Assembly (NCBI GenBank): GCA_964370715.1
Contig: CAYJKJ010000011.1
Coordinates: 24,457 to 88,456, forward strand
Source: CAYJAY01 sp964370715
GTDB lineage: Bacteria > Bacillota > Clostridia > Oscillospirales > Ruminococcaceae
Direction of reading: 5' to 3'
Length of the DNA stretch: 64,000 nt
Shown in pieces: positions 45,820-54,538 of this stretch (its first letter is position 1; every line of letters begins with the position of its first letter). A program made the position numbers and the translations under genes. The notes under the pieces were generated by a model, which saw only the letters and a list, made by a program, of their open reading frames with translations, made no database searches and was not told the origin of the DNA.

Positions 45820-45852
45820 AAAAAGAACCTCCGGCGCGTTAGCCGGAGGTTC
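45820..45852 (-). terminator. Leader (attenuator) terminator before the OFA transporter gene
   Basis: Minus-strand 11-bp perfect stem GAACCTCCGGC/GCCGGAGGTTC with a six-base loop, then TTTTT, ending about 20 bases before the transporter's ribosome site. Its 5' arm can alternatively pair with CCGAGGTT inside the leader peptide ORF (one C bulged), which would be the antiterminator. Confidence 0.88.
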
Positions 45853-45868
45853 CTAAAGTTACAACAAA

Positions 45869-45964
45869 CTACTTTAACCTCGGTTCAGCCAAACGCAAAC
45901 AAACACTATTGCTAATGACAATAATGCTAATAATTAGGACTAAGTTAAGATTGAGAACGTTCAA
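45869..45964 (-). CDS. Branched-chain amino acid leader peptide
   Basis: A 31-codon ORF not found by length-limited searches. It starts with TTG 45964, ten bases after AAAGGA (45975-45980), and ends at TAG 45869. About half the residues are Leu (7), Ile (5) or Val (4), with a dense core at codons 8-17 reading LVLIISIIVI. It lies between a strong promoter and an intrinsic terminator, the classical order for ribosome-mediated attenuation. Stalling at the Leu/Ile/Val codons would free the CCGAGGTT segment near the end of the ORF to pair with the terminator's 5' arm. Peptide is presumed to have no function of its own. Confidence 0.88.
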   Translation of the reverse strand: MNVLNLNLVLIISIIVISNSVCLRLAEPRLK

Positions 45965-45996
45965 GTTTGCGTTTTCCTTTCGTTAAAAGTTAGTTA

Positions 45997-46025
45997 ATTA
46001 TACAATCAATATATTCGATTTACAA
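45997..46025 (-). promoter_or_regulatory. Promoter of the attenuated OFA transporter unit
   Basis: On the minus strand TTGTAA, 17-base spacer, TATAAT. Transcription should start near 45990, just upstream of the leader peptide ribosome site. The remaining bases to 46160 hold no gene I can support. Confidence 0.75.
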
Positions 46026-46161
46026 GGGAATCTATAAATTATGTGTGATATGACTATTTTTTTCGTTCTATTTGAAATAAATTGGTTGTTTAACCAAGCT
46101 AAAGGACTTGTTAAACAAAATTTTGCCGCCGTTTATTGTATAAACTTTTAGTTAGTCTAAC

Positions 46162-46213
46162 TGTAAAAACAAAAACCTCATCTGATTGATATCTTAATCA
46201 GGTGAGGTTTTTT
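46162..46213 (-). terminator. Terminator of the thirteen-gene mdh-hdr-frd operon
   Basis: A 15-bp stem (AAACCTCATCTGATT pairing with AATCAGGTGAGGTTT, one G-U) and a T-rich tract on the minus strand, 25 bases after the AspT-like stop codon. Confidence 0.88.
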
Positions 46214-46238
46214 GCCGATAAATTTCAAAACAATATTT

Positions 46239-47435
46239 CTATGCTATCGAGACGACAAACTTTGCCGCCAACACAATTATGACCAAAGCTATCGGATATG
46301 TTGCCGCATACGCCGCCGCAACTTCGTCGGTCTTTGCTACCGAGATTAACGTTCCGAGCGCCGGTGTGCTGGTCATCCCCCCTGTGAGAGAACCTAGGTT
46401 GTTAAATATGCTAAGTTTAAACACAAACTTTCCTAGCACAAATCCTAGCAACATCGGAACTAATGTTAATATTGCGCCGTATATAAAATACGCCGGTTTT
46501 ACATAGGTTACAAAGTTTATTCCGGCCGGAATTCCGGCACCCACTAAAAACAAAACCAAACCTAACTCTCTAAAAAAGTTTAGCGTATTTTTGCTAATAC
46601 TCATATCGATTTTGCCCATTTTTCCAAAGTGTCCGATAATAAGCCCTGCTATTAAAGTTCCTCCCGAAGTTCCAAGCGAAAAGTTTATGCCGGGAATTGT
46701 TATCGCTCCAATTATCATGCCTAATATAATGGTGAACACAAACGGAAAGAAATCAAGGCTATCTATCTTTTTAAGATCTTTGTTCGCTTGCTCTACATTC
46801 ACAGAACCCGCCGAAACAAACGAGGCTTTTTCTTTTTCGATATCCACCTTTAAAATTTTCGGCACAATCTGAACGAAAAGCACAACCCCCAGAATTCCAA
46901 ACAAATATGCAATTCCATATCCGGCCGTTACCGCTTCGGGGTCGAGGGCGGCATCTTTTGCCGCCGAAAGGCCGGGCGTGCTTGTTAGAGCGCCTGTCAA
47001 CAGGCCTATTGCAAGAGACGAAGATATTCCGGTAAGCTTCATGATTAATATAGCCGCCCCTACCCCTGAAGCAATCACAATAATCCCCATCAAGATATAA
47101 GCTAGCATACTTTTGTTAAGATTTCTGAAAAATTTCGGCCCTGCTATGAGGCCCACCGCCGTTACAAACAGCGCCGTTCCTAAGCTTGAAATCAAGCCAA
47201 ATGAACTTTTTATGCTGTCGCTATACAGCTCAATCACATTCGACCCTATGTTAAAAGAACCCACAGCATTTGCGATAATTCCAAATATCAAAGCAGCTAT
47301 TAGCACCCCTGCCGTTCCAAGGGATATCCCTTTAATCGAGATACCCCCAATTAGATAACCCACGGTCGACACCAAAAACACAAAAAACAATACGGTAAAC
47401 AAAGATTGAACCAATTCGCCCATATATGCTTCCAT
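46239..47435 (-). CDS. AspT/YidE-type transporter, putative dicarboxylate or aspartate exchanger
   Basis: 398 residues with about ten helices arranged as two inverted AspT/YidE-type repeats. The two repeats each hold the diagnostic loop: GALTSTPGLSAAKDAA near residue 150 and GGMTSTPALGTLISVAK near 357. The central TrkA-C (RCK) domains of full-length AspT are absent; only a charged linker (about 195-215) is present. As last gene of the succinate operon it probably exports succinate or exchanges malate, fumarate or aspartate for it. That role is inferred from position. AAGGAAGGG precedes ATG 47435. Confidence 0.8.
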   Translation of the reverse strand: MEAYMGELVQSLFTVLFFVFLVSTVGYLIGGISIKGISLGTAGVLIAALIFGIIANAVGSFNIGSNVIELYSDSIKSSFGLISSLGTALFVTAVGLIAGPKFFRNLNKSMLAYILMGIIVIASGVGAAILIMKLTGISSSLAIGLLTGALTSTPGLSAAKDAALDPEAVTAGYGIAYLFGILGVVLFVQIVPKILKVDIEKEKASFVSAGSVNVEQANKDLKKIDSLDFFPFVFTIILGMIIGAITIPGINFSLGTSGGTLIAGLIIGHFGKMGKIDMSISKNTLNFFRELGLVLFLVGAGIPAGINFVTYVKPAYFIYGAILTLVPMLLGFVLGKFVFKLSIFNNLGSLTGGMTSTPALGTLISVAKTDEVAAAYAATYPIALVIIVLAAKFVVSIA

Positions 47436-47469
47436 TTTTATGACCCTTCCTTTTCCTTGTTCAAAACGA

Positions 47470-48027
47470 TTATTTCTTAGTAGCTAGATAGTCGTTCTTG
47501 CCCGTTATATATAAATTTTCACCCGTCGAATCAATTATCACTACAAGCGGCATTTCCTCTATCGTCAGTTTTCTGAGAGCTTCCGCCCCCAAATCTTCAT
47601 ATGCTATGAGTTCCGATTTTTTAATACAACGTGCAAGCAATGCGCCCGCTCCGCCGATTGCTCCAAAATACACCCCCCCGTGTTGCTTCATCGCCTCAAC
47701 AACTTCGGGAAGCCTTGCGCCCTTTCCGATCATTCCTCTCGCACCCACGCTCATCATAGTTGGTGCATATGCATCCATGCGTCCGCTAGTCGTAGGTCCT
47801 GCCGAACCTATAACCTGTCCCGGTTTTGCGGGCGTAGGCCCAACATAATAGATTGTAGCATCTTGTGGGTCAAACGGCAAAGGTTCTCCTTTTGCAAGCG
47901 TTTCACACATACGCTTATGTCCTGCATCCCGAGAAGTGTAGATTTCGCCCGAAAGATAAACCGTGTCCCCTGCTTTTAAAGTCTTTGCAATCTCCTTAGT
48001 CAACGGCAATTTAATGTGTTTTTCCAT
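47470..48027 (-). CDS. Fumarate hydratase class I, beta subunit
   Basis: 185 residues, matching the C-terminal swivelling domain of [4Fe-4S] fumarases and tartrate dehydratases. It has LKAGDTVYLSGEIYTSRDAGHKR near 16-38 (in part), PQDATIYYVGPTPAKPGQVIGSAGPTTSGRMD near 55-86 (in part) and GAIGGAGALLARCIKK near 137. It pairs with the alpha subunit encoded one base upstream. The complex interconverts malate and fumarate and is oxygen-sensitive. Tartrate dehydratase is the alternative, but the mdh and frd neighbours point to fumarase. Confidence 0.93.
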   Translation of the reverse strand: MEKHIKLPLTKEIAKTLKAGDTVYLSGEIYTSRDAGHKRMCETLAKGEPLPFDPQDATIYYVGPTPAKPGQVIGSAGPTTSGRMDAYAPTMMSVGARGMIGKGARLPEVVEAMKQHGGVYFGAIGGAGALLARCIKKSELIAYEDLGAEALRKLTIEEMPLVVIIDSTGENLYITGKNDYLATKK

Positions 48028-48028
48028 T

Positions 48029-48871
48029 TTATATTACCTCCGATTGATGTCGAGTTACATGGCAGTTTATATTAATAGCACAGGGCATACCCGCTATATG
48101 CGTTGGAAGCGTTTCGATGTTAAGCCCTATCGCTGTTGTCTTTCCGCCAAACCCTTGCGGACCGATACCAAGTTTATTAACTTTTTCAAGCATCTCGATC
48201 TCTAGATCGGCATAATAAGGGTCGGCGTTTTGCGAATCGATCGAGCGCATCAACGCTTTTTTCGCTAGCAATGCCGCTTTGTCAAACGTTCCCCCTATTC
48301 CAACTCCAACCACCATCGGCGGACAAGGATTAGGACCTGCAAGTTCAACCGTTTCAAGAATGAAATCCTTTATTCCTTGCAAACCGGCAGAAGGTTTAAA
48401 CATTCGTATTGCGCTCATGTTTTCGCTACCGAAACCCTTTGGCCCTACTGTTATTTTGATTTTGTCACCCGATACAATTTCGGTGTAGATCATAGCCGGG
48501 GTATTGTCCCCCGTGTTCCCACGTCTAACAGGATCTGCTACAACGGATTTTCGCAAAAAGCCTTTGTCGTATCCTCTGCGCACTCCCTCGTTTACTGCGT
48601 CTGCTAATAATTCGCCCACTATGTGAACATCCTGTCCGATTTCAAGGAAAACACACGCCATGCCCGTGTCTTGACAGATGGGGAGTTTTTCCGCATCTGC
48701 AATCTCATAGTTTTGAATTATCTTGTCTAGAACATCCTTTGCCATCGGCCAATCTTCTTGTTCTCTACAGTTTCTAATAGCACACTTAACATCGTTTGGC
48801 AGATGTTGGTTTGCTTCAATACAAAGTTTTTCAACAACATCTGTTATTTGACTTGCTTGAATTTCACGCAT
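48029..48871 (-). CDS. Fumarate hydratase class I, alpha subunit
   Basis: 280 residues, from ATG 48871 with AAAGGAG upstream. A longer in-frame reading to 48976 overlaps frdA and lacks a site. Three cysteines in the expected positions hold the [4Fe-4S] cluster: PICQDTGMA near residue 60, ...GPNPCPPMVVGVGIGG near 185 and a later one. KITVGPKGFGSENMSAIRMF near 155 is typical. Together with the beta subunit it dehydrates malate to fumarate, feeding the fumarate reductase encoded immediately upstream in the operon. Confidence 0.93.
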   Translation of the reverse strand: MREIQASQITDVVEKLCIEANQHLPNDVKCAIRNCREQEDWPMAKDVLDKIIQNYEIADAEKLPICQDTGMACVFLEIGQDVHIVGELLADAVNEGVRRGYDKGFLRKSVVADPVRRGNTGDNTPAMIYTEIVSGDKIKITVGPKGFGSENMSAIRMFKPSAGLQGIKDFILETVELAGPNPCPPMVVGVGIGGTFDKAALLAKKALMRSIDSQNADPYYADLEIEMLEKVNKLGIGPQGFGGKTTAIGLNIETLPTHIAGMPCAININCHVTRHQSEVI

Positions 48872-48890
48872 AATGTTCTCCTTTATTTTT

Positions 48891-50492
48891 TTATCTTTCA
48901 TGCCGAGTGTATTCGGGAAGCAACAATGGTGAAACTTTTTCCGTTTCAACCCCTGCTTTTTTAAGCTCATCGGCATATTCGCTCACATGGCCCAGGTTCA
49001 TAGTTCCAAGCTCTACAACCTTTGCTTTTTTTGCCGCCGCTTTGCCCGCTTGGCGACCAAACACTATTATATCGAGCAACGAATTTCCCATAAGGCGGTT
49101 TCTTCCGTGGATTCCGCCGACCGCTTCCCCGGCTACCAATAGGTTGTCAAATTCCTTCGTGTTTCCTTCTCCCTCGATTTCCAAACCACCGTTTTGATAA
49201 TGAAGGGTAGGATAGATAAGAATTGGTTGTTCTCTCATATCGATTCCATAGTTTATATACATACGCAACATAGCCGGTATTCTAGCTTCAATCGTTCCCT
49301 TGCCGCCTAGCATCTCGATCATCGGAGTATCAAGCCAAACGCCGCTTCCAAGCGGAGTTTCAACCCCCTTTTTGCGTTCGGAACATTCACGAATAACCGC
49401 CGCCGCTGCAACATCTCGTGTCTCTAGCGGATGCATAAACGCTTCGCCGTCTTTGTTAATAAGCATAGCCCCAAGCGAGCGCACTTTTTCTGTTACGAGC
49501 GCTCCGAAAATCTGCGAAGGATACGCAACGCCGGTAGGGTGATACTGGATTGTGTCTTGATACAAAAGAGGTGCGCCAAGGCGATATCCCATTACAAGCC
49601 CATCCGCCGTCGCTCCGTAGTGGTTACTGGTCGGGAAGTTTTGATAGTGTAGCCTTCCCGCTCCCCCCGTTGCTATAATCACCGTTTTGGCTTTTGCAAC
49701 CATGTAGTCGTCTGTCTCCATGTTTAAAAGCACAGCACCGGCAACTTGGCCTTTGTCGTCCCTTATAAGTTCAACTGCCGAAGTGAATTCTACTACCGGA
49801 ATTCCTCTATTTATAACTTCATCACGAAGAGTGCGCATAATTTCGGCGCCTGAATAGTCTTTGCAAGCGTGCATTCTCTTTCTCGACGTTCCGCCGCCGT
49901 GAGTTGTTATCATTCTGCCGTCTTTGTCCTTATCAAACATCACGCCCAGATCGTTTAGCCATTTAATTGCATCGGGCGCTTCCATAACAAGGCGTTTCAA
50001 AAGTTCCGGTCTTGCGGCGTAGTGACCGCCGCCAAAAGCATCGAGATAATGTTGAACCGGCGAATCGTTCTCTTTATCAGCCGATTGAATACCGCCCTCT
50101 GCCATCATCGTGTTAGCGTCCCCTATGCGAAGCTTGGTAACTATCATTACGTTCGCCCCAGCTTCGTTTGCTTCTATCGCCGCAGACGAACCAGCGCCGC
50201 CGCCGCCGATAACAAGCACATCAACATCGTAGTCTACCTTGTCAAGGTCGATATCTACCCCTAAAATACGGCTGTTTGAATGAAGAAGATCGCTAAGTTC
50301 CGACGGAGCTTTCTCTCCTTTATTCTTGCCTACTTTAATCTCTTTAAACCCTGTTGTTCTGTAATCCGGATGAAATCCTTCAAGAAGGGTTTCTTTTTCT
50401 TGGGCCGTCATGCGTTCGGGTTCAGCTTTCATTCTTTCTGCACGAGTAGCTTCTACTTTTTTAATCGATTCTAGCATTTCTGCCGTAAACAT
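48891..50492 (-). CDS. frdA: Fumarate reductase flavoprotein subunit, soluble TfrA-like type
   Basis: 533 residues. The FAD Rossmann motif DVLVIGGGGAGSSAA is at about 91-105, after an unusual N-terminal extension of about 85 charged residues. The fumarate-site residues of the FrdA/SdhA family are present: QYHPTG, TEKVR, ETRDV, PTLHYQNGG and GRNRLMGNSL. The histidine that binds FAD covalently in membrane enzymes (in SHTVAAQGG) is Asn here (ANTMMAEGG), as expected for a soluble enzyme with noncovalent FAD. No membrane anchor gene is nearby. It should reduce fumarate to succinate with electrons from FrdB. AAGGAGG precedes ATG. Confidence 0.93.
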   Translation of the reverse strand: MFTAEMLESIKKVEATRAERMKAEPERMTAQEKETLLEGFHPDYRTTGFKEIKVGKNKGEKAPSELSDLLHSNSRILGVDIDLDKVDYDVDVLVIGGGGAGSSAAIEANEAGANVMIVTKLRIGDANTMMAEGGIQSADKENDSPVQHYLDAFGGGHYAARPELLKRLVMEAPDAIKWLNDLGVMFDKDKDGRMITTHGGGTSRKRMHACKDYSGAEIMRTLRDEVINRGIPVVEFTSAVELIRDDKGQVAGAVLLNMETDDYMVAKAKTVIIATGGAGRLHYQNFPTSNHYGATADGLVMGYRLGAPLLYQDTIQYHPTGVAYPSQIFGALVTEKVRSLGAMLINKDGEAFMHPLETRDVAAAAVIRECSERKKGVETPLGSGVWLDTPMIEMLGGKGTIEARIPAMLRMYINYGIDMREQPILIYPTLHYQNGGLEIEGEGNTKEFDNLLVAGEAVGGIHGRNRLMGNSLLDIIVFGRQAGKAAAKKAKVVELGTMNLGHVSEYADELKKAGVETEKVSPLLLPEYTRHER

Positions 50493-50505
50493 ATTTATAC
50501 CCTCC

Positions 50506-51180
50506 TTATTTTTCGATATCTCTAGTGTTGTAGAGTTCTTTCATCTCTGCGATTGGTTTTTGCATAATCTTCTCGATAAGAGCATCAAACTCACCTGATT
50601 CAACCTCGTGTACACGGTCTACTAAGTGTTTTGTCTCGGGTGCTATGTATTTGCCCACAAGTCGCCTTGCCAAAAGCCCCACATGAGGATGCGAAATCCC
50701 CGCCGGGCAACGAGCCACACAGCAACCGCAACCCACGCAGTCGAACGACTCTTCGGCGCAACCTTCAAAATCCCCTCTTTGCGCAAGAGCGATATACTGC
50801 ATAACCTTAAGATCTTGGGTACACGCTTTTGTACACGCATTACATCCTATACAACTGTAGATTTCGGGATAAAGCTGCATCATTATCTGCTCTGTCGGTT
50901 TGATCTCGTTTATGTCATACGTCTTTTTGTCGGACGGGAAAAACGGAATTGTTGCAACATACATTCCGTCCTCTACCTGTGTTTGACAAGCAAGACAGGT
51001 TTTAATCTCGTTTTTTCCTTTTATTCTATAAATCGTTGCACAAGCGCCACAAAAACCATGGCGACAACCGCAACCTCTTTTTAATGTATATCCCGCATAC
51101 TCTTGAGCGGTCATTATTGTTAGTTCAGCAGGCACACTATATTTTTTGCCGTTAAAAAACACATTTACCATTTTCTGCAT
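50506..51180 (-). CDS. frdB: Fumarate reductase iron-sulfur subunit, TfrB-like
   Basis: About 224 residues. The N-terminal plant-type ferredoxin domain has the [2Fe-2S] ligands in RGCGCRHGFCGACATIY, with the fourth Cys in KTCLACQ. Two cluster motifs follow: CIGCNACTKAC near 121 and CVGCGCCVARC near 153. This layout (all CxxCxxC type) is closer to methanogen TfrB or Hdr-linked subunits than to E. coli FrdB, although the CCG domain of TfrB is absent; HdrB encoded upstream supplies such a domain. The start is uncertain: ATG 51180 was taken, with AAAGGG 12 bases upstream, and 51225 or 51171 are possible. Confidence 0.88.
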   Translation of the reverse strand: MQKMVNVFFNGKKYSVPAELTIMTAQEYAGYTLKRGCGCRHGFCGACATIYRIKGKNEIKTCLACQTQVEDGMYVATIPFFPSDKKTYDINEIKPTEQIMMQLYPEIYSCIGCNACTKACTQDLKVMQYIALAQRGDFEGCAEESFDCVGCGCCVARCPAGISHPHVGLLARRLVGKYIAPETKHLVDRVHEVESGEFDALIEKIMQKPIAEMKELYNTRDIEK

Positions 51181-51240
51181 TTTGGTTACCAACCCTTTCA
51201 TTACATAATAAATTAACTTCCACAATCCTTTAAGGAGAGA

Positions 51241-52098
51241 TTAATATTCTTCCGGGAGTTCATCCACCTCATCACAACGGAACACGGGGCCGTCTTTGCA
51301 CACATATTTTGCTCCGATATTGCAACGTCCACATTTTCCAACACCGCATTTCATCCTAAGCTCTAGCGTTGTGTAAGCTTGCGATTTGTTAAATCCAAGT
51401 TCCTCAAGAGCGCCCAAAACAAATTTAATCATGATAGGAGGTCCACACACAAGGGCAACTTTATCGGTTGAAAACCCGAGTTCTTTAAGATAGGTTGGAA
51501 CAAATCCTACATGGCCGTCCCATCCCTCTTGTTCTCTATCTATAGTTAGATAAACATTAACGCCGTTTGTTTTCATCCAAACTTCTTTTATCTCTTGCAG
51601 TTGAACGAGATCCTGTGCTGAACGAGCTCCATATAGGATATCTACCGTTCCGTAGTTGTCACGGTTATCTAAAACATAGTTGATAACCGAACGCAAAGGG
51701 GCAAGCCCGATACCGCCCGCTATAAACAACAAGTTTTTTCCTTTTAGTTCGGTTTCTACAGGAAAGCTGTTCCCATACGGTCCACGAACAGCAACTTGAT
51801 CCCCAACCTCAAGACCGTGTAGGTAGTCTGTCAAAACTCCGCATTGTTTTATGCTGTATTCTTGATACTCTTTGTTGGTGGGGGAAGAAGTTATCGAAAA
51901 CATCCCCTCGCTAATCCCGGGCGCACAGATCATTGCGCACTGTCCCGGTAGATGTTCAAACAATTTTCCGCCCTCGGGTGCATTGATACGAAAAGTCTTA
52001 ACGTCGGGCGTTTCTTGACGAATATCGGTAATCACACCCACTTTTGGAATTAACACATCGTGGGCAAACCTTGGGTGGCAAGTACATTCATGGCTCAT
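51241..52098 (-). CDS. flxA: FlxA-like NAD(P)H/FAD oxidoreductase subunit
   Basis: 285 residues of the ferredoxin-NADP reductase fold. FAD part: VKTFRINAPEGGKLFEHLPG near 31-50 and MFSITSSP near 66. NAD(P)H part: GKNLLFIAGGIGLAPLRS near residue 120 and ALVCGPPIMIKF near 218. A C-terminal [2Fe-2S] site reads CGVGKCGRCN with a later Cys. This matches FlxA, AsrB and hydrogenase gamma subunits; beside flxBCD and hdrABC the FlxA role (NADH entry to the bifurcating complex) is best. ATGA overlap with the flxB stop. Confidence 0.88.
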   Translation of the reverse strand: MSHECTCHPRFAHDVLIPKVGVITDIRQETPDVKTFRINAPEGGKLFEHLPGQCAMICAPGISEGMFSITSSPTNKEYQEYSIKQCGVLTDYLHGLEVGDQVAVRGPYGNSFPVETELKGKNLLFIAGGIGLAPLRSVINYVLDNRDNYGTVDILYGARSAQDLVQLQEIKEVWMKTNGVNVYLTIDREQEGWDGHVGFVPTYLKELGFSTDKVALVCGPPIMIKFVLGALEELGFNKSQAYTTLELRMKCGVGKCGRCNIGAKYVCKDGPVFRCDEVDELPEEY

Positions 52099-53129
52099 GA
52101 TTTGTTCGCTCCTTCCCTTTCGAAAGACTTAATAACCTTTACAATGTTTAACGACGCAGGACATTTTGCCACACAGCGTCCACAGCCAACACAGGAATAC
52201 ATACCCTCGTTGTTTGCCGGAAAATACACAAGTTTGTGCATAAACCTTTGGCGAAAACGTTGCAACTGAGAAGTTCTGTTGTTTCCGTGCGCCATCATTG
52301 TGAAATCGGAATACATACAAGAATCCCAACAACGATATCTCTTGACCTCTTTTCCGGTGTTATAGTCTTTTATATCATAACATTGACAGGTCGGACATAT
52401 AAATGTGCAGGTTCCGCAAGCAAGACACGCTTTGTATAGTTCATCCCAATTAGTTGCGTTGAATTTTTCCTCCAACACATCTTGATTCCAACCTTCTAGC
52501 GAAAGGTTGCTATATGGAAGCCTGTCTATAATCGATTTGATTTCGGTTTTTTTAGTTTCCACTTGGTCTTGATTTGCTTCTTTAAGCAAGGATTCAAGCG
52601 CAGTTGTTAGAGCCTCGCCCTTTTTTGTGTTAGCTTGCCAAAAAAGCTCTTGCCCTATAATCCATGTAGAAACGTCTGCTCTAGGTTCTGCTGCATCTAT
52701 ATCAAACGCTTTGCAAAAGCAAGTTTCCTCTGGTTCATTACACGCAAGCGAAATGATGGTTGCGTGTTCTCTTCTCGAAGCGTAGTATGTGTCAACAGGG
52801 TCTACAAGAAACACTCTATCAAGCACTTCTACCCCCTTTACATCGCAAGCTTTCATTCCAAAGATAACAAAATCTTCATCTACCAGTTCTTCGGGAATAA
52901 CAGTTATATTTTTTCCCTCTTGCCTACAGGAATATAGATTTTCGCTTTGTGGAAAAAAAGCATCCTTTGCGGATTTCACGGTGTTTAAAGTTTCAAGATC
53001 AACCTCAACACCCTCGCTCCACGCCGTATAATCGGTTTGACCGTTTATCTTTGCCGGCAGATACAGCTCCTGCGTTTCCCTAATGAGAGAAAACAAAGCA
53101 GACAGGTTGTTTATTTCTATTTTTTTCAT
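52095..53129 (-). CDS. flxB: FlxB-like iron-sulfur protein (AsrA/sulfhydrogenase beta family)
   Basis: 344 residues. An N-terminal region of about 220 residues with FGMKACDVKGVEVLDRVFL near 89 is typical of the AsrA/HydB family, followed by two [4Fe-4S] motifs: CLACGTCTFICPTC near residue 239 and CVGCGRCVAKCP near 320. It would relay electrons between FlxA and the Hdr part of the complex. It is cytoplasmic with no membrane segments. The stop overlaps the flxA start by four bases, and the gene begins three bases after the flxC stop. Confidence 0.85.
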   Translation of the reverse strand: MKKIEINNLSALFSLIRETQELYLPAKINGQTDYTAWSEGVEVDLETLNTVKSAKDAFFPQSENLYSCRQEGKNITVIPEELVDEDFVIFGMKACDVKGVEVLDRVFLVDPVDTYYASRREHATIISLACNEPEETCFCKAFDIDAAEPRADVSTWIIGQELFWQANTKKGEALTTALESLLKEANQDQVETKKTEIKSIIDRLPYSNLSLEGWNQDVLEEKFNATNWDELYKACLACGTCTFICPTCQCYDIKDYNTGKEVKRYRCWDSCMYSDFTMMAHGNNRTSQLQRFRQRFMHKLVYFPANNEGMYSCVGCGRCVAKCPASLNIVKVIKSFEREGANKS

Positions 53130-53132
53130 GCC

Positions 53133-54107
53133 TTATCTCCTTTCCACAGCGGCACCGGGTTCGACATCGTCGAACTCGAAACTTACAAGCGGCCCTTTTT
53201 CTTCTGTGTCATTTCCGGCTTGGAACTCGCCGTATAGCCCGTTTATGTCTTTAATAAACTTGCGGTTAAACAGTTCTAAAGGTATGCCTTCGGGACAAAC
53301 TCTTGCGCATTCTCCGCAATCGGTACATCTTCCGGCAACATGGTGTGCTCGAATTATATGGAACATCTTTTCTTCAAAAGAATCGACATTTGCTTTTTGC
53401 TCGCTGTCGAACTTGTTGCTGTCGAAAACACATTTGACGCAGTTGCAAGCCGGACAAACATTTCTGCAAGCGTTGCAACGAATACATTTGCTAAGTTCCG
53501 ATTTGAAATATAAGAACCTCTCTTGTTGTGGCATCGCTTCAATTTTTGCTACAACGTCAAACCGTTCGTTTATGTCGGTGTCAATCGATAGGCCAATTGT
53601 TTCATCAAAGATTTTATGTTCTTTTCCTTTGCACACCAAACATCTTTCAAGCATAGAAGATTCGTAGCTACAGGTTTTTTCTCCATAAAGAGTGTCAAAC
53701 GTTATGGTTTGTTGTCGGTCAAAACCGCCAACTCCCTGAACTGCGTTTATGCCTTTAATTCCCTGTTTTCTTATCTTTTCTATATCGAGTTTGCCCTGAC
53801 ATCCAACGCCTATGATATAGGTTTTTTCTCTATTCACACGATGTTCTTTGATCAGTTGATTAAAGCTGTATGTGTCGCAAGGTTTTAAAAACACCAAGGT
53901 TTTCCCCTCTTGTTTTGAAGCTTCAATCATATATTTGCTTAAATTCGCTCCACAAAAACCATCGTAGATAAATTCGCTCAGTTGTTGTTCATTCTCAAAA
54001 TAGGCCGGTTCCGGGTTGTATGCCAAATCGCCTTTTTTCCATCCCAGAACACGAGAAACCGTGCCGTCGTTTAAAAGCTCTTTTGCACGTTTTACTAATT
54101 CTTGCAT
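53133..54107 (-). CDS. flxC: FlxC-like iron-sulfur protein
   Basis: 324 residues. An N-terminal Rossmann-like region (SKYMIEASKQEGKTLVFLKP near residue 55) precedes a CLVCKGKEH element near 158 and two [4Fe-4S] motifs, CIRCNACRNVCPAC near 212 and CTDCGECARVCPEG near 266. It resembles coenzyme F420 hydrogenase/formate dehydrogenase beta-type subunits. Position between flxD and flxB matches the floxABCD-hdrABC clusters of Desulfovibrio in mirror order. Its start overlaps the flxD stop by 13 bases. Confidence 0.82.
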   Translation of the reverse strand: MQELVKRAKELLNDGTVSRVLGWKKGDLAYNPEPAYFENEQQLSEFIYDGFCGANLSKYMIEASKQEGKTLVFLKPCDTYSFNQLIKEHRVNREKTYIIGVGCQGKLDIEKIRKQGIKGINAVQGVGGFDRQQTITFDTLYGEKTCSYESSMLERCLVCKGKEHKIFDETIGLSIDTDINERFDVVAKIEAMPQQERFLYFKSELSKCIRCNACRNVCPACNCVKCVFDSNKFDSEQKANVDSFEEKMFHIIRAHHVAGRCTDCGECARVCPEGIPLELFNRKFIKDINGLYGEFQAGNDTEEKGPLVSFEFDDVEPGAAVERR

Positions 54108-54538
54108 CTTATATCCCCCAATTTAACGTTCTCTCCAAGCTCATAGATAGTTGAAACAAAATCGTTCATGGTGGTGGAGAACTTCACGCCTTCCGCCGCA
54201 GAGACCCATTCAACTCTGTTGCGCCCTTTTTCGATTCCAAGATAGTCTAGCATCGAATACAAAAGAGTCATTCTTCTTCTTGCATAGTAGTTTCCTGTCG
54301 AATAGTGGCAGTCACCGGGGTGACATCCGCATATTATAACGCCATCTGCGCCCTTTTCAAACGCCCTCAATATAAACATAGGATTCACACGGCAAGAACA
54401 GGGTATGCGTATGATTTTCACATCTGCCGGATATCCAAGACGGCTGCTTCCGGCAAGGTCTGCGCCGGCATAACTACACCAGTTGCAACAAAATGCAACG
54501 ATCTTTGGTTTAAATTCTTTATTTACTTCTACCGACAT
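54095..54538 (-). CDS. flxD: MvhD/FlxD-type [2Fe-2S] electron-transfer subunit
   Basis: 147 residues, the usual MvhD length. It begins with KPKIVAFCCNWCSYAGADLAG, a cysteine motif for the [2Fe-2S] cluster, and continues with RIPCSCRVNP and CGCHPGDCHY. MvhD passes electrons from a hydrogenase or NADH module to HdrA. ATG 54538 follows GGAGGTGG, which lies inside the hdrA coding end; the two genes overlap by ten bases. A longer in-frame reading starts inside hdrA and has no site. Confidence 0.93.
   Translation of the reverse strand: MSVEVNKEFKPKIVAFCCNWCSYAGADLAGSSRLGYPADVKIIRIPCSCRVNPMFILRAFEKGADGVIICGCHPGDCHYSTGNYYARRRMTLLYSMLDYLGIEKGRNRVEWVSAAEGVKFSTTMNDFVSTIYELGENVKLGDIRCKN

Noticed and set aside
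52129..52332. Alternative frames inside the flx genes
   Set aside because: They are shadows of flxB; the real frames carry the ferredoxin motifs.
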